DNA of 22,736 bases from Candidatus Pacearchaeota archaeon CG11_big_fil_rev_8_21_14_0_20_30_13 (GTDB lineage Archaea > Nanobdellota > Nanobdellia > Pacearchaeales > GW2011-AR1), in assembly GCA_002762735.1 (NCBI GenBank), contig PCVV01000016.1, positions 312 to 23,047 of the forward strand, in the 5' to 3' direction. Shown here in pieces: positions 1 through 6,706 of this stretch. Position numbers and translations under genes: made by a program. The notes beneath the pieces are model-generated. The model did no database searches and had not been told where the DNA came from. It was given only the letters and a program-made list of their open reading frames with translations. Each line of letters opens with the position of its first letter. Position 1 is the stretch's first letter.

Positions 1-16
1 TAAGAGTTATAATGTT

Positions 17-211
17 ATGCCAAAATTAACTGGATTAAAAATTTTTATTTATCTAATTGGTATTTTAGTTATTGCATGGAATTATTTTTTGAGAAATTCA
101 ATTAATCTTCCTTATCTTTCCACCCTGAGCATTGCTACGATTTATATCATCGGAGCAGGAATTATTTTAATTGGTATTCTCATAAACTATCTCACAAGAA
201 ATTCTTTTTAA
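17..211 (+). CDS. Small two-helix membrane protein, unknown function
   Basis: A 64-residue protein made almost wholly of two hydrophobic stretches (about residues 8-24 and 38-58) joined by a short polar loop. Basic residues lie at the N-terminus (K3, K8) and near the C-terminus (R61), so both ends probably face the cytoplasm. I recognise no family. It lies right at the window edge, so any upstream operon partner is out of sight. The composition is typical of a membrane protein rather than a random ORF, but there is no functional evidence. Confidence 0.5.
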   Translation: MPKLTGLKIFIYLIGILVIAWNYFLRNSINLPYLSTLSIATIYIIGAGIILIGILINYLTRNSF

Positions 212-306
212 AATACCTCAAAAAACCTTACATTCCTTTTTTGAAATTTTATTCTCGTCATAACTAGATACAAAAGATATTTTAATAAGATTTAACATTT
301 AGATAA

Positions 307-396
307 ATGAATTTATTTAAAAAAATTTTTGGATATATTAAAGAAATACTAAAGAATATTTCAAATTTTATTCCGGACCTTCTTGCTAATTGGTAA
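307..396 (+). CDS. Possible 29-residue amphipathic peptide
   Basis: A short ATG-to-TAA frame between the small membrane protein and eL42. It encodes 29 residues with Phe/Ile/Leu and Lys alternating in a pattern that would form an amphipathic helix (starts MNLFKKIFGYIK, ends DLLANW). No clear ribosome binding site or TATA box was identified. The helix-like periodicity is the only support, and an AT-rich genome produces such frames by chance, so this is a weak candidate. Confidence 0.2.
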   Translation: MNLFKKIFGYIKEILKNISNFIPDLLANW

Positions 397-453
397 ATCA
401 AAAAATGAATTAATCCCTCAACAAATTTGCTGCGGGACCAAGTTTACACAAAA

Positions 454-463
454 TTTATAAACC
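454..463 (+). promoter_or_regulatory. TATA box of the eL42-eS1 operon
   Basis: TTTATAAACC is centred 25 nt upstream of the eL42 ATG at 483. This is the spacing expected when transcription starts at or next to the start codon (leaderless mRNA). Confidence 0.6.
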
Positions 464-482
464 AAAATTTCACTCTATCTCT

Positions 483-794
483 ATGAAGATTCCTAAAACG
501 ACAAATAGATACTGTCCAACTTGTAAAAAGAAAACTGAGCAAAAGATCAAATCAGTCTCGACAGGAGGAAAAAGAGGAACTCTAAAAAGAGGAGGAATTG
601 CAAGAGCAAAAACTCGTGGATTGGGAGTTGGAATTGGAAATAAAGGAAAATGGGGTTCAAAACCAGCAGTTTCTAAATTTAAAAGAAAAGCAAAAACAAC
701 TAAAAAGACAAATTTAATGTATACCTGTAAGGTATGCTCAAAATCAAAATATCAAAAGAAAGGTACAAGGGCAGGCAGAGTAATACAAGAATAA
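483..794 (+). CDS. rpl44e: Large ribosomal subunit protein eL42 (L44e)
   Basis: A component of the large ribosomal subunit near the E site. The 103-residue protein is slightly longer than usual (about 92-95). The N-terminus KIPKTTNRYCPTCKKKT and a second CxxC pair near residues 82-85 (YTCKVCSK) form the zinc ribbon, and the middle is very Lys/Arg/Gly rich as in the family. The start follows a TATA box at leaderless distance. The eS1 gene begins 2 nt after the stop, so the two are co-transcribed. In many archaea L44e is followed by S27e, aIF2-alpha and Nop10; here S27e is absent and aIF2-alpha/Nop10 lie about 14 kb away, so the usual cluster has been rearranged. Confidence 0.93.
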   Translation: MKIPKTTNRYCPTCKKKTEQKIKSVSTGGKRGTLKRGGIARAKTRGLGVGIGNKGKWGSKPAVSKFKRKAKTTKKTNLMYTCKVCSKSKYQKKGTRAGRVIQE

Positions 795-796
795 AA

Positions 797-1339
797 ATGG
801 CACAAGCAAAAAGAAAAAAGAAATTTTTCAATGTTGAAATTCCTTTAATAAAGAAAAGAACTCAGCTTCAAGCTTATGAAGTTAAGGAGCTCGAAGGAAG
901 ATTCATAAAATATGATCTGACAAGAATTTTGAAAGGTAAAGCAACAATTATGACTCTTAAAACAAAAGTAAAAGGAGAGGAAGTTCTAACTTCTCCTAAA
1001 GAATTAAGACTTTTACCTTATTACTTAAGAAGAATGGTTCGAAGAGGAACAAATTACGTTGAAGATTCTTTTTCTACTAAGTGTAAAGACTCTCAAATTA
1101 GAATTAAACCTTTCCTTGTCACAAGAAGAAAAGTTTCTCGTGCAGTAAGAAAAGCTTTAAGAAATAAAGCAAAAGAAGAATTAATCTCTTGGGCAAAAGA
1201 ATCTACAACTGAAAAAATCTTTGATGAAACACTTAAAGGAAAAATTCAAAGAGAACTAAGCATAAAACTAAAAAAGATTTATCCTCTTTCATTATGCGAG
1301 ATAAGAATTTTGAATGTAGAAAAAGAAAAGAAAGAATAA
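797..1339 (+). CDS. rps3ae: Small ribosomal subunit protein eS1 (S3Ae)
   Basis: A 180-residue eS1/S3Ae protein, part of the small-subunit platform near the mRNA exit. The start MAQAKRKKKFFNVEIP, the motif RILKGKATIMTLKTKV and the basic segment ITRRKVSRAVRKALRN-like around residues 110-125 are characteristic of the family. The frame is open 63 nt further upstream inside eL42, but ATG 797, 2 nt after the eL42 stop, gives the proper N-terminus. It shares the promoter before eL42. The C-terminus ends in a Lys/Glu tail. Confidence 0.92.
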   Translation: MAQAKRKKKFFNVEIPLIKKRTQLQAYEVKELEGRFIKYDLTRILKGKATIMTLKTKVKGEEVLTSPKELRLLPYYLRRMVRRGTNYVEDSFSTKCKDSQIRIKPFLVTRRKVSRAVRKALRNKAKEELISWAKESTTEKIFDETLKGKIQRELSIKLKKIYPLSLCEIRILNVEKEKKE

Positions 1340-1342
1340 TTC

Positions 1343-1348
1343 TATAAA
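1343..1348 (+). promoter_or_regulatory. TATA box of the HD-domain gene
   Basis: TATAAA lies 27 nt upstream of ATG 1370, so a transcript would begin at the start codon. This favours ATG 1370 over the internal ATG at 1394, which is preceded at very short spacing by GGTGAT. Confidence 0.45.
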
Positions 1349-1369
1349 TCTAAATATCAAATTAATTAG

Positions 1370-1792
1370 ATGGATGAAAGAAAAGGTGATTGGATGCAGA
1401 TCTTCACTGGAAAAAAATTTTGGCCTCTTGACCCAAAGTCAGAAGAAGTTGATATAAAAGATATTGCACTCTCTCTCGCATTTCAATGTAGATTTAATGG
1501 GCATTCAAACTATTTTTATTCGATAGCACAACATTCTGTTATTGTTTCTAAAATTGTTTCAAAAGATCAGGCATCTGCTGCACTTCTCCACGATGCTGCT
1601 GAGACTTATATTGGGGATATGGTTTCTCCATTAAAGAGATTTATGCTCGAATTTAAAGAGATTGAAAATAAAATAGAAAAAATTATTTTCGAAAAATTTG
1701 GAATAAAAAATGTGAATCAGAAGGAGATAAAAAGAGCCGATAATATCGCACTTGTAACTGAAATGAGAGATTTAATGAAGAGCCCCCCCTGA
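1370..1792 (+). CDS. HD-domain phosphohydrolase (YfbR-like), frame broken at its 3' end
   Basis: A metal-dependent HD-superfamily phosphohydrolase related to YfbR-type 5'-nucleotidases. The substrate cannot be told from sequence. Visible hallmarks are RFNGHSNYFYSIAQHSVIVS (residues 42-61), the paired metal ligands LLHDAAETYIGDMVSPLK (about 73-90), and a downstream RADNIALVTEMRDL segment carrying the final Asp. The frame stops at TGA 1790-1792 directly after a run of seven C (1783-1789). Ignoring one C continues the family's usual C-terminal tail to TAA 1911-1913 (see separate entry). All catalytic residues precede the break. Start at 1370 by the TATA box; ATG 1394 is the alternative. Confidence 0.8.
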   Translation: MDERKGDWMQIFTGKKFWPLDPKSEEVDIKDIALSLAFQCRFNGHSNYFYSIAQHSVIVSKIVSKDQASAALLHDAAETYIGDMVSPLKRFMLEFKEIENKIEKIIFEKFGIKNVNQKEIKRADNIALVTEMRDLMKSPP

Positions 1793-1913
1793 AAGGTGGA
1801 AAGTCGCTTCTTTTGAACCAATACATGAAAAAATAATTTCGATGGGTCCAGAAGAATCCGAAAAGATTTTCCTTAAAAGATTTGAGGAGCTATTCTCAAA
1901 CAACAACTTTTAA
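1783..1913 (+). other. C7 tract and out-of-frame C-terminus of the HD hydrolase
   Basis: Seven consecutive C (1783-1789) precede TGA. Reading with one base fewer gives PPERWKVASFEPIHEKI and then about 24 more residues ending in a TAA at 1911-1913, with EESEKIFLKRFEEL matching the usual C-terminal helix of YfbR-like proteins. The 0-frame end is CCC-TGA, a known +1 slippage context. The choices are a sequencing/assembly indel, a real inactivating or phase-variable tract, or programmed +1 frameshifting. The sequence alone cannot decide. Confidence 0.75.
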
Positions 1914-1942
1914 AAAACATCGATTTCTCTAAAATTAATCAT

Positions 1943-2014
<72 letters not shown>

Positions 2015-2024
2015 TTTATTTAAA

Positions 2025-2195
2025 ATGTCATATAAAAATCCTCAAATGAAATTCAATCCTGGACTAAAAAAATATGAACCAGATTTACCAACAATAAAAA
2101 AAGGAAAAGAGCCAGAAATTAGTTTAACAAAATTTGTTTTAATTCTTTTGGAAATCATCGCTCTTGCAATTTTAATGTATTTTTTAATAAAATAA
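2025..2195 (+). CDS. 56-residue protein with C-terminal membrane anchor
   Basis: A short frame directly after tRNA-Thr. The N-terminal 32 residues are polar (FNPGLKKYEPDLPTIKKGKE) and residues 33-55 are a single hydrophobic helix ending in Lys, a tail-anchored layout. The Gly-Leu-x-x-Tyr/Phe segment before a C-terminal helix is loosely like archaeal Sec61-beta, but I do not consider that established. It ends 3 nt from the stop of the convergent YbjQ gene. The layout suggests a real membrane microprotein; the function is unknown. Confidence 0.5.
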   Translation: MSYKNPQMKFNPGLKKYEPDLPTIKKGKEPEISLTKFVLILLEIIALAILMYFLIK

Positions 2196-2198
2196 AAT

Positions 2199-2522
2199 CT
2201 ACTTTAATTTAACTGCAGTTCCAAAAGCAAGCATTTCTGATGCTCCAGTCATTATAGTTGAAGTCATAAACCTCATTCCAAGAATTGCATCTGCGCCCAT
2301 CTCAATCGCATCATTAACCATTCGATTATAAGATTCATCTCTTGATTGATTTGCCATTTCAGTATAAGTTTTTATTTCTCCACCAATCAAATTTTTGAAT
2401 CCGGCAGCAATATCTCTCCCAACATTTCTTGCTCTAACTGTGTTCCCCCTAGCAACGCCTAAAATTTTAACAACTTTTTTTCCAGGAATTTCTTCTCCAG
2501 TTGTAACAATTATTTCTTTCAT
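2199..2522 (-). CDS. YbjQ/UPF0145 family protein
   Basis: A 107-residue single-domain YbjQ-family protein (putative heavy-metal-binding domain; no firmly established biochemical function). The family pattern is complete: EEIPGKKVVKILGVARGNTV near the N-terminus, the conserved RDIAAGFKNLIGGE segment (about 36-49), the GADAILGMRF strand (about 76-85) and the C-terminal GTAVKLK. Its ATG overlaps the TGA of the upstream membrane-protein gene in an ATGA junction, so translation is probably coupled. It is the last gene of the thioredoxin operon. The partners suggest a cytosolic oligomer involved in stress or metal handling, but that is inference. Confidence 0.9.
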   Translation of the reverse strand: MKEIIVTTGEEIPGKKVVKILGVARGNTVRARNVGRDIAAGFKNLIGGEIKTYTEMANQSRDESYNRMVNDAIEMGADAILGMRFMTSTIMTGASEMLAFGTAVKLK

Positions 2523-2719
2523 TTGTTTTTAATTACCTCCTTTTGTTTCTTAAATTTTATTTCATCTATTTTATCTTCTTTTTTATTTAATAAAATGATA
2601 ATTCCAATAACCAAAAGAGGAATCCCATAGATTAAAAGAAACATTGAAACAAAAATTGAAGTTATAACCAATAGAACTCCTAATAATAACACAACCACAC
2701 CAGATTTTCTTAATATCAT
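2519..2719 (-). CDS. Two-helix membrane protein of the thioredoxin operon
   Basis: From ATG 2719 this is 66 residues: MILRKSG, then two hydrophobic segments (about 8-24 and 27-44), then a highly charged Lys/Glu tail of about 20 residues that should be cytoplasmic. The frame is open to a TTG at 2758 that overlaps the stop of the regulator gene by 7 nt; that start would add 13 polar residues. I prefer ATG, but the TTG is possible in this tightly packed operon. The stop overlaps the YbjQ start. No family recognised; its place suggests it works with YbjQ. Confidence 0.7.
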   Translation of the reverse strand: MILRKSGVVVLLLGVLLVITSIFVSMFLLIYGIPLLVIGIIILLNKKEDKIDEIKFKKQKEVIKNK

Positions 2720-2751
2720 GTAACAAGAGATATCTTTTGAATTATTAAACT

Positions 2752-3096
2752 TTACCAAACAGAAATTTTCTTCTTAAAAGTATTTGTCCAATTATCTAAA
2801 GTTTCAGTCACTGTTTTTCTGATGTTTTCTTTATCTTTAATTTTATACAAAAAAAGATATCCTCCTACAGATTGATTAATTTGCGAACGTGAAACTAATT
2901 CTTTTTCATGTAATTTTTTTATTGACCTTTGAATTGTTGACTTATCAAGATGAAGTTTTTTTGAAAGTTCTTCTGTCGTAAATTTTGAATCATTCTCTGA
3001 AAGATATTTTAAAAGACGAAACTCCGACTTTGTAAGTCCAAGAACACATTTTATTACTTCATCTAAATCAAATTTTTTACATGCAAAATCTATCAT
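2752..3096 (-). CDS. Winged helix-turn-helix regulator (TrmB/MarR-like)
   Basis: A 114-residue DNA-binding protein. Residues about 20-75 form a winged helix: GLTKSEFRLLKYLSEND, then TTEELSKKLHLDKSTIQRS (helix-turn-helix) and HEKELVSRS leading into the wing with GGYLFLYKI. A C-terminal helix (about 88-112) probably dimerises. Two cysteines, C6 and C17, flank the start of the winged helix and are the only ones in the protein. The gene is second in an operon led by thioredoxin (16 nt gap), with an inverted repeat at the operon promoter. A thiol-responsive autoregulator is a reasonable guess; no ligand can be read from sequence. Confidence 0.8.
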   Translation of the reverse strand: MIDFACKKFDLDEVIKCVLGLTKSEFRLLKYLSENDSKFTTEELSKKLHLDKSTIQRSIKKLHEKELVSRSQINQSVGGYLFLYKIKDKENIRKTVTETLDNWTNTFKKKISVW

Positions 3097-3112
3097 CTTA
3101 AAATTTTAGAGA

Positions 3113-3439
3113 CTAAATTTTTGAAATAATTGAATTGATTTTAGCTCTTAATTGGTCTTCACCCATATAACCTACAATTCTTCCAATTTCTTTTTTGTTA
3201 TTCACTAATACCAAAGCAGGAATTCCTTGTATCTGAAAATTCATTGCAAGAAGCTCATCTTTCTCGGTATCAAGTTTAAGGAAGTTTAATTTTCCTTTAA
3301 ATTCTTCATCTAAACTTTTGAAAACAGGTTTCATCATTTGACAAGGGCCACACCAATCTGCATAAAAATCAATAATTACAGGAAGTTTTGAGCTCAAAAC
3401 TTTCTCTTCAAAATTACTTGCAGTTAATTCTTCTACCAT
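3113..3439 (-). CDS. trxA: Thioredoxin
   Basis: A 108-residue classical thioredoxin, a cytosolic protein-disulfide reductase. It has the active site WCGPC at residues 29-33, the buried Asp in IIDFYADW, and the cis-proline IPA at about 73-75. Length and fold markers are normal and nothing is missing. It is the first gene of a four-gene minus-strand operon with a winged-helix regulator, a small membrane protein and YbjQ. No thioredoxin reductase lies in this window. The promoter carries a TATA box about 47 nt upstream of the ATG and an inverted repeat at the predicted start site, so this gene has a short leader, unlike most others here. Confidence 0.95.
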   Translation of the reverse strand: MVEELTASNFEEKVLSSKLPVIIDFYADWCGPCQMMKPVFKSLDEEFKGKLNFLKLDTEKDELLAMNFQIQGIPALVLVNNKKEIGRIVGYMGEDQLRAKINSIISKI

Positions 3440-3460
3440 TATTTTTTACCTAAATTTAAT

Positions 3461-3481
3461 TACTGCAAGAAGTAAGCAGTA
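3461..3481 (-). promoter_or_regulatory. Candidate operator: inverted repeat TACTGC-N9-GCAGTA
   Basis: A perfect 6-bp inverted repeat with a 9-bp spacer sits between the TATA box (3483-3490) and the thioredoxin ATG, covering the predicted transcription start (about 3461). A related half site, AACTGCAAAAAG, occurs exactly 40 nt away at 3501 on the other side of the TATA box (10 of 12 positions match the copy starting at 3461). This is where archaeal repressors usually bind. The likely binder is the winged-helix protein of the same operon (inference). Confidence 0.45.
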
Positions 3482-3482
3482 C

Positions 3483-3490
3483 TTTATAAA
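3483..3490 (-). promoter_or_regulatory. TATA box of the thioredoxin operon
   Basis: TTTATAAA (self-complementary) on the minus strand. A start about 26 nt downstream would lie near 3461, leaving a leader of about 20 nt before the thioredoxin ATG. Confidence 0.55.
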
Positions 3491-3546
3491 TGATTTCTAA
3501 AACTGCAAAAAGAATGATAATTTTTACAGGAATCAAAAAGAAAGAT

Positions 3547-4104
3547 TTATTTTTCCATACTTTCGACAATTTTATCTGCCAAAAATATTTGGGCTATTTC
3601 TTTAGGAAGATTAGAAAATTGTCCGGTTGAATAAGGACCATATTTTTCACCCTCTGAAGATTTAAACTCATTTACATCCTCTAAAAAAACGACCAGCACA
3701 TTATTTTGAATTTCTTCATCATTTCCGGAATTCAAGAGCTCATTAAGTTTTTTATCCGAAATTTCTATACATTTCATAAGCTCTTCAAAGAGATTTTTTT
3801 CCACTAAGAGCATATTATTAAAATCAAGCTTAGAAATACCAGTTTCGCTCGCAATTAAAACTAAACTCAAAATTTTCTTTCTTCTTCTTCTTAAAAGTTC
3901 TTGAAACAGAGTTACTGCATTCTCAAGTTGTTTTTTTGTTTTCAAAAGAACATCTGAAAAAACATCTTCATCCTTAGAAGCAGCTGCTTTTTTATCTTTA
4001 AGATATTTTGAAACATCTTTAACAAAACTCTTAGGAATTGGTTGTAATTTCTCAGAATACCTCTCTTTTTTTGCTGCCTCATAAATATCTTTATACGTAA
4101 TCAT
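3547..4104 (-). CDS. GINS complex subunit (Gins15/Gins51 type)
   Basis: A 185-residue archaeal GINS subunit, part of the CMG-like replicative helicase complex (GINS with MCM and GAN/Cdc45). The N-terminal helical domain starts MITYKDIYEAAKKER and continues LQPIPKSFVKDVSKYL. The C-terminal B domain reads VVFLEDVNEF then YGPYSTGQFSNLPKEIAQIFL, the order of the Gins15/51 class. The frame stays open to a TTG at 4164, but the family N-terminus is at ATG 4104. The gene lies 70 nt after phosphoglycerate mutase on the same strand. Its usual partner, a GAN-type DHH nuclease, is encoded at 13201 in this window. Confidence 0.85.
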   Translation of the reverse strand: MITYKDIYEAAKKERYSEKLQPIPKSFVKDVSKYLKDKKAAASKDEDVFSDVLLKTKKQLENAVTLFQELLRRRRKKILSLVLIASETGISKLDFNNMLLVEKNLFEELMKCIEISDKKLNELLNSGNDEEIQNNVLVVFLEDVNEFKSSEGEKYGPYSTGQFSNLPKEIAQIFLADKIVESMEK

Positions 4105-4174
4105 AGAACTAAAAAATTCACTTTTCTTTTTAATTATTGTTGTTCCACTATAAAATAAAAACAAAATGGAAAAT

Positions 4175-5419
4175 CTATTTTACAAATCCAACTTTTTTAA
4201 ACAAGTCTTTGCCAAGAATTTTTCTTAATTTGCCTTTTCTTGCCTCAGTCTCATTAAAATATTTTTTTTCTTTGGGTAAAGCTCCATTATAAAATAAAAC
4301 TGGGACGGGATCATCAGAATGAGTTTTCAATTTACAAGGAGTTGAATGATCTCCAGTTACCACTACCTTTATTTTTTTCATAGGAGCAATTCGAGCAAGA
4401 AATTTAAACAAAGTTTTATCTAAGTATTCAATCATCTCTTTCTTTTCATAAGGTTTATTATCATGCCCAGGAAGATCCGTTTCTTTTAGGTGAATGTAAC
4501 AGTAATCCGCTTTTTTCAAATTCTTTTTAATCGTCTTTATTGAATATTTTGAAGCCTTTTTCAACCCTTTCCATAGATTTTGGTAAGAGTCCAACCCTTT
4601 TAGTGGAGGATATTTAAAAGAAAAGTTTTTCATTCCGCTAAGTAAACAAAATCCCATTTCAAGGGCCATATATTGAAAAGAAACCCAATTTTTGTATTGT
4701 TTAAATTTTGGTTTTTCCACCCCTGGACCCCTAACAAAAAGATAATTTGCTGGAAGAAGGCCTCTCTTTTTTCTAGAAACATTAATTGGATGATTTTTCA
4801 AAACTTCAAAACTTAAATTTAAAAATTCATTTAAAATTTTTGAAGTATTTATAGCATTTTCGTTCTTTATCAAAGCTTGACAATTTAAAATTTTTTGAGA
4901 TTCGATTGTTTTTCCATTTTGGTAAGTAAGATCATTTCCTGCAATTTTATCTGAAAAATCTCCTTTAATTACAAGAACTGCCCTATGTTGATTCGTTGCA
5001 ACAAATTCAAATTTGTAAGGAAAGAGCATTTCATTTACTGATTTGGCTAATTCTTTTGCTTCTTTTGTAGTTAACGTCCTTCCAACTCTTCTATCAATAA
5101 TTTCTCCTTCTTCAAGAGAAGTAATAGTTCCAATATCAACTCTTAGAGCAAGATCTCCTTTTTTTAGATCTATTCCTACACCTCTAGCTTCAAGCTGGCC
5201 TCTGCTTAAATTTTTAATATCATTTCCAAAAATTGAAACAATTGCTTCATCTGATCCAGGAACATATCCTGGTTTAACGGGATACATATAACCCATTTCC
5301 CCTCTCGTAGCTAAAAAATCTAAAAAAGGGGTTTCTGCAGCTTCTAGGGGAGTTTTATTTCCAAGTTGTTTTGTGGATAAATCCCCCAATCCATCTAAAA
5401 TAACCAAGATACCTTTCAT
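4175..5419 (-). CDS. apgM: 2,3-bisphosphoglycerate-independent phosphoglycerate mutase, archaeal type
   Basis: A 414-residue enzyme interconverting 3- and 2-phosphoglycerate in glycolysis/gluconeogenesis, of the alkaline-phosphatase superfamily with two metal ions. It begins MKGILVILDGLGDL, with the first metal-ligand Asp at residue 9. TPLEAAETPFLDFLA follows, then PGSDEAI with the likely catalytic Ser56, RGQLEARGVGIDL, a HLKETDLPGHDNK segment and VVTGDHSTPC / THSDDPVPVLFY supplying the remaining ligands. ATG 5419 matches the family N-terminus; an upstream in-frame TTG at 5482 would run into the preceding gene. It follows the MgtC fragment by 34 nt. Confidence 0.93.
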   Translation of the reverse strand: MKGILVILDGLGDLSTKQLGNKTPLEAAETPFLDFLATRGEMGYMYPVKPGYVPGSDEAIVSIFGNDIKNLSRGQLEARGVGIDLKKGDLALRVDIGTITSLEEGEIIDRRVGRTLTTKEAKELAKSVNEMLFPYKFEFVATNQHRAVLVIKGDFSDKIAGNDLTYQNGKTIESQKILNCQALIKNENAINTSKILNEFLNLSFEVLKNHPINVSRKKRGLLPANYLFVRGPGVEKPKFKQYKNWVSFQYMALEMGFCLLSGMKNFSFKYPPLKGLDSYQNLWKGLKKASKYSIKTIKKNLKKADYCYIHLKETDLPGHDNKPYEKKEMIEYLDKTLFKFLARIAPMKKIKVVVTGDHSTPCKLKTHSDDPVPVLFYNGALPKEKKYFNETEARKGKLRKILGKDLFKKVGFVK

Positions 5420-5453
5420 TAAAAAAGGAAGATTTTTTTGTTTAAATAAATTC

Positions 5454-6038
5454 CTAAATAAAAAATAAGATTCCAAGCCCAATAATTAAGATTAAAGTAA
5501 AGATTCCTACAATTGTTTTTCCAAATTTTTTACTTCCCATAAAAAAAGCAATTCCCCTCTTTACAAGGGTATTTGAAATCGCTGCAAAAAGTATTGATGT
5601 TGAAGCAACAACTGGAGCAATTTCCCCATCTTTGCTCAAGCTAGACATCGATAAGGTAATCGCGTCAACATTTGTTAATCCTGATAAAATACTTGCACCA
5701 TAAATTCCAAGAGAACCAAAAATAATTTGACCCATTCTTGAAACTAATAACAACAAAAGGAAGAAGAACCCAAATTTTAACGCTTGACCAAGAGCAAATG
5801 GCTGTCTAAAGTCTATTTCTTTTGCATTGAATTTTTTTTCTTTCTTTTTTAAAAAATAAAAAGAAAAGAACATTCCAACTCCAAACATTGCAATTAAAGG
5901 TAAGAAGAGATTTTCTAAAAGAGAAGGATTAATTACTGCAATCTCAAAAATAACTCTTAGAAACATTATAGACATTGCAATTATAGTTGCAAGGGCATAG
6001 GGAGAAACTTTGGATTTCCTTTTACTTTCTTTAGACAT
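5454..6038 (-). CDS. C-terminal (DUF4010) part of a split MgtC-family membrane protein
   Basis: A 194-residue frame carrying the C-terminal half of MgtC/SapB-DUF4010 proteins. Conserved parts are FALGQALKFGFFF, the strongly conserved SGLTNVDAITLSMSSL (about 118-133) and ISNTLVKRGIAFFMGSKKFG, among about six hydrophobic segments. The ATG at 6038 lies inside what should be continuous coding sequence. Upstream in the same frame the codons read LVSSTAVTLS, the usual link from the N-terminal half, so this ATG is probably not a natural start. The transport or other role of the family is not settled. One nucleotide separates the two halves (see the frameshift entry). Confidence 0.8.
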   Translation of the reverse strand: MSKESKRKSKVSPYALATIIAMSIMFLRVIFEIAVINPSLLENLFLPLIAMFGVGMFFSFYFLKKKEKKFNAKEIDFRQPFALGQALKFGFFFLLLLLVSRMGQIIFGSLGIYGASILSGLTNVDAITLSMSSLSKDGEIAPVVASTSILFAAISNTLVKRGIAFFMGSKKFGKTIVGIFTLILIIGLGILFFI

Positions 6039-6064
6039 TGAAAGAGTAACTGCCGTCGAAGAAA

Positions 6065-6706
6065 CTAACCCCCAATAAATCCTGTTAATCCCTGGCTCTT
6101 TTTAGAATCCAAAATTTTTACCAGGAAGTATCCAAAGAAACTAAGTCCTGCAACAAGAATAACCATCAACCAAATATTATAAAAATTGAAAATATTCAAT
6201 TGTGAAAGAAATTCTCCCTTTAATCCGAAATTTCCTAAAATTTCTCCTAATCCTGGGATTTCCATTGGAGAAAAATTTTTGTTTGGCAATAAAGGTAAAA
6301 TTACCAATGAAATTATCGCAAATTTAATCATTCCGAAGAGCTCTTTTCTGTCAAGTTTTTTTACAATTCCATGGAGTTTTTCTTTGAAGGCCAAAAAGGC
6401 TGTAATTAAAATTCCAAAGATAATTGCAAATTTTTCATATCCAGTTGTGCACATAACTCCTAAAATGAATGATATTATTGAAGTGACTTCAGTAATAATT
6501 GTTGTAATTTTAAATCTTAAAAAAGTTAAAACATATGAAAGAGATGCTAACAGAACAATCCCTCCAAGACCAATAAAGACAAGGAATGAATTAAAACCCC
6601 CTCCCAAAAAACCAAGCATAGTCCCAAAAAAAGTAATTAGAATAAAAGTTCTAAGACCAGCAAATCTAGTAAAGTGGTGATGTTGTTGAGTAAATTCCCT
6701 CTGCAT
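6065..6706 (-). CDS. N-terminal part of the split MgtC-family membrane protein
   Basis: A 213-residue frame with about six membrane segments: MQREFTQQ, then FAGLRTFILITFFGTMLGFL (about 15-34), the conserved MgtC start region, through to the last helix and the C-terminal QGLTGFIGG. It stops at TAG 6065-6067 immediately after a five-G run. MgtC homology does not start at this ATG: the codons just upstream encode FGIAIFLGALIG, the normal first helix, but no ATG, GTG or TTG exists in that frame. The true start is therefore probably upstream of 6706 (see 6707-6760). The two frames are best viewed as one gene, 5454 to about 6760. Confidence 0.8.
   Translation of the reverse strand: MQREFTQQHHHFTRFAGLRTFILITFFGTMLGFLGGGFNSFLVFIGLGGIVLLASLSYVLTFLRFKITTIITEVTSIISFILGVMCTTGYEKFAIIFGILITAFLAFKEKLHGIVKKLDRKELFGMIKFAIISLVILPLLPNKNFSPMEIPGLGEILGNFGLKGEFLSQLNIFNFYNIWLMVILVAGLSFFGYFLVKILDSKKSQGLTGFIGG
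6069..6073 (-). other. G5 tract where the mgtC frame breaks
   Basis: On the coding (minus) strand the sequence is ATT followed by five G and TTAG. Adding one base here turns the stop into IGG-LVSSTAVTLS and fuses the two flanking frames into one continuous MgtC-DUF4010 protein of normal architecture. The candidates are a one-base loss, a sequencing indel or -1 slippage. Confidence 0.8.

Noticed and set aside
734..796. Upstream extension of the eS1 frame inside eL42
   Set aside because: ATG 797 directly after the eL42 stop gives the family N-terminus; the extension only reads eL42 in another frame.
1640..1913. HD hydrolase as the missing (p)ppGpp hydrolase partner of the RSH
   Set aside because: Its motifs fit YfbR-like nucleotidases, not the SpoT/Mesh1 HD signature, and the genes are 14 kb apart.
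4105..4164. N-terminal extension of the GINS subunit from a TTG
   Set aside because: The family N-terminus (MITYKDIY) is at ATG 4104.
5420..5482. N-terminal extension of phosphoglycerate mutase from a TTG
   Set aside because: It overlaps the preceding gene and precedes the family start MKGILVILDG at ATG 5419.
6186..6680. 164-residue plus-strand frame
   Set aside because: Antisense shadow of the MgtC N-terminal half; composition is that of reversed membrane codons.
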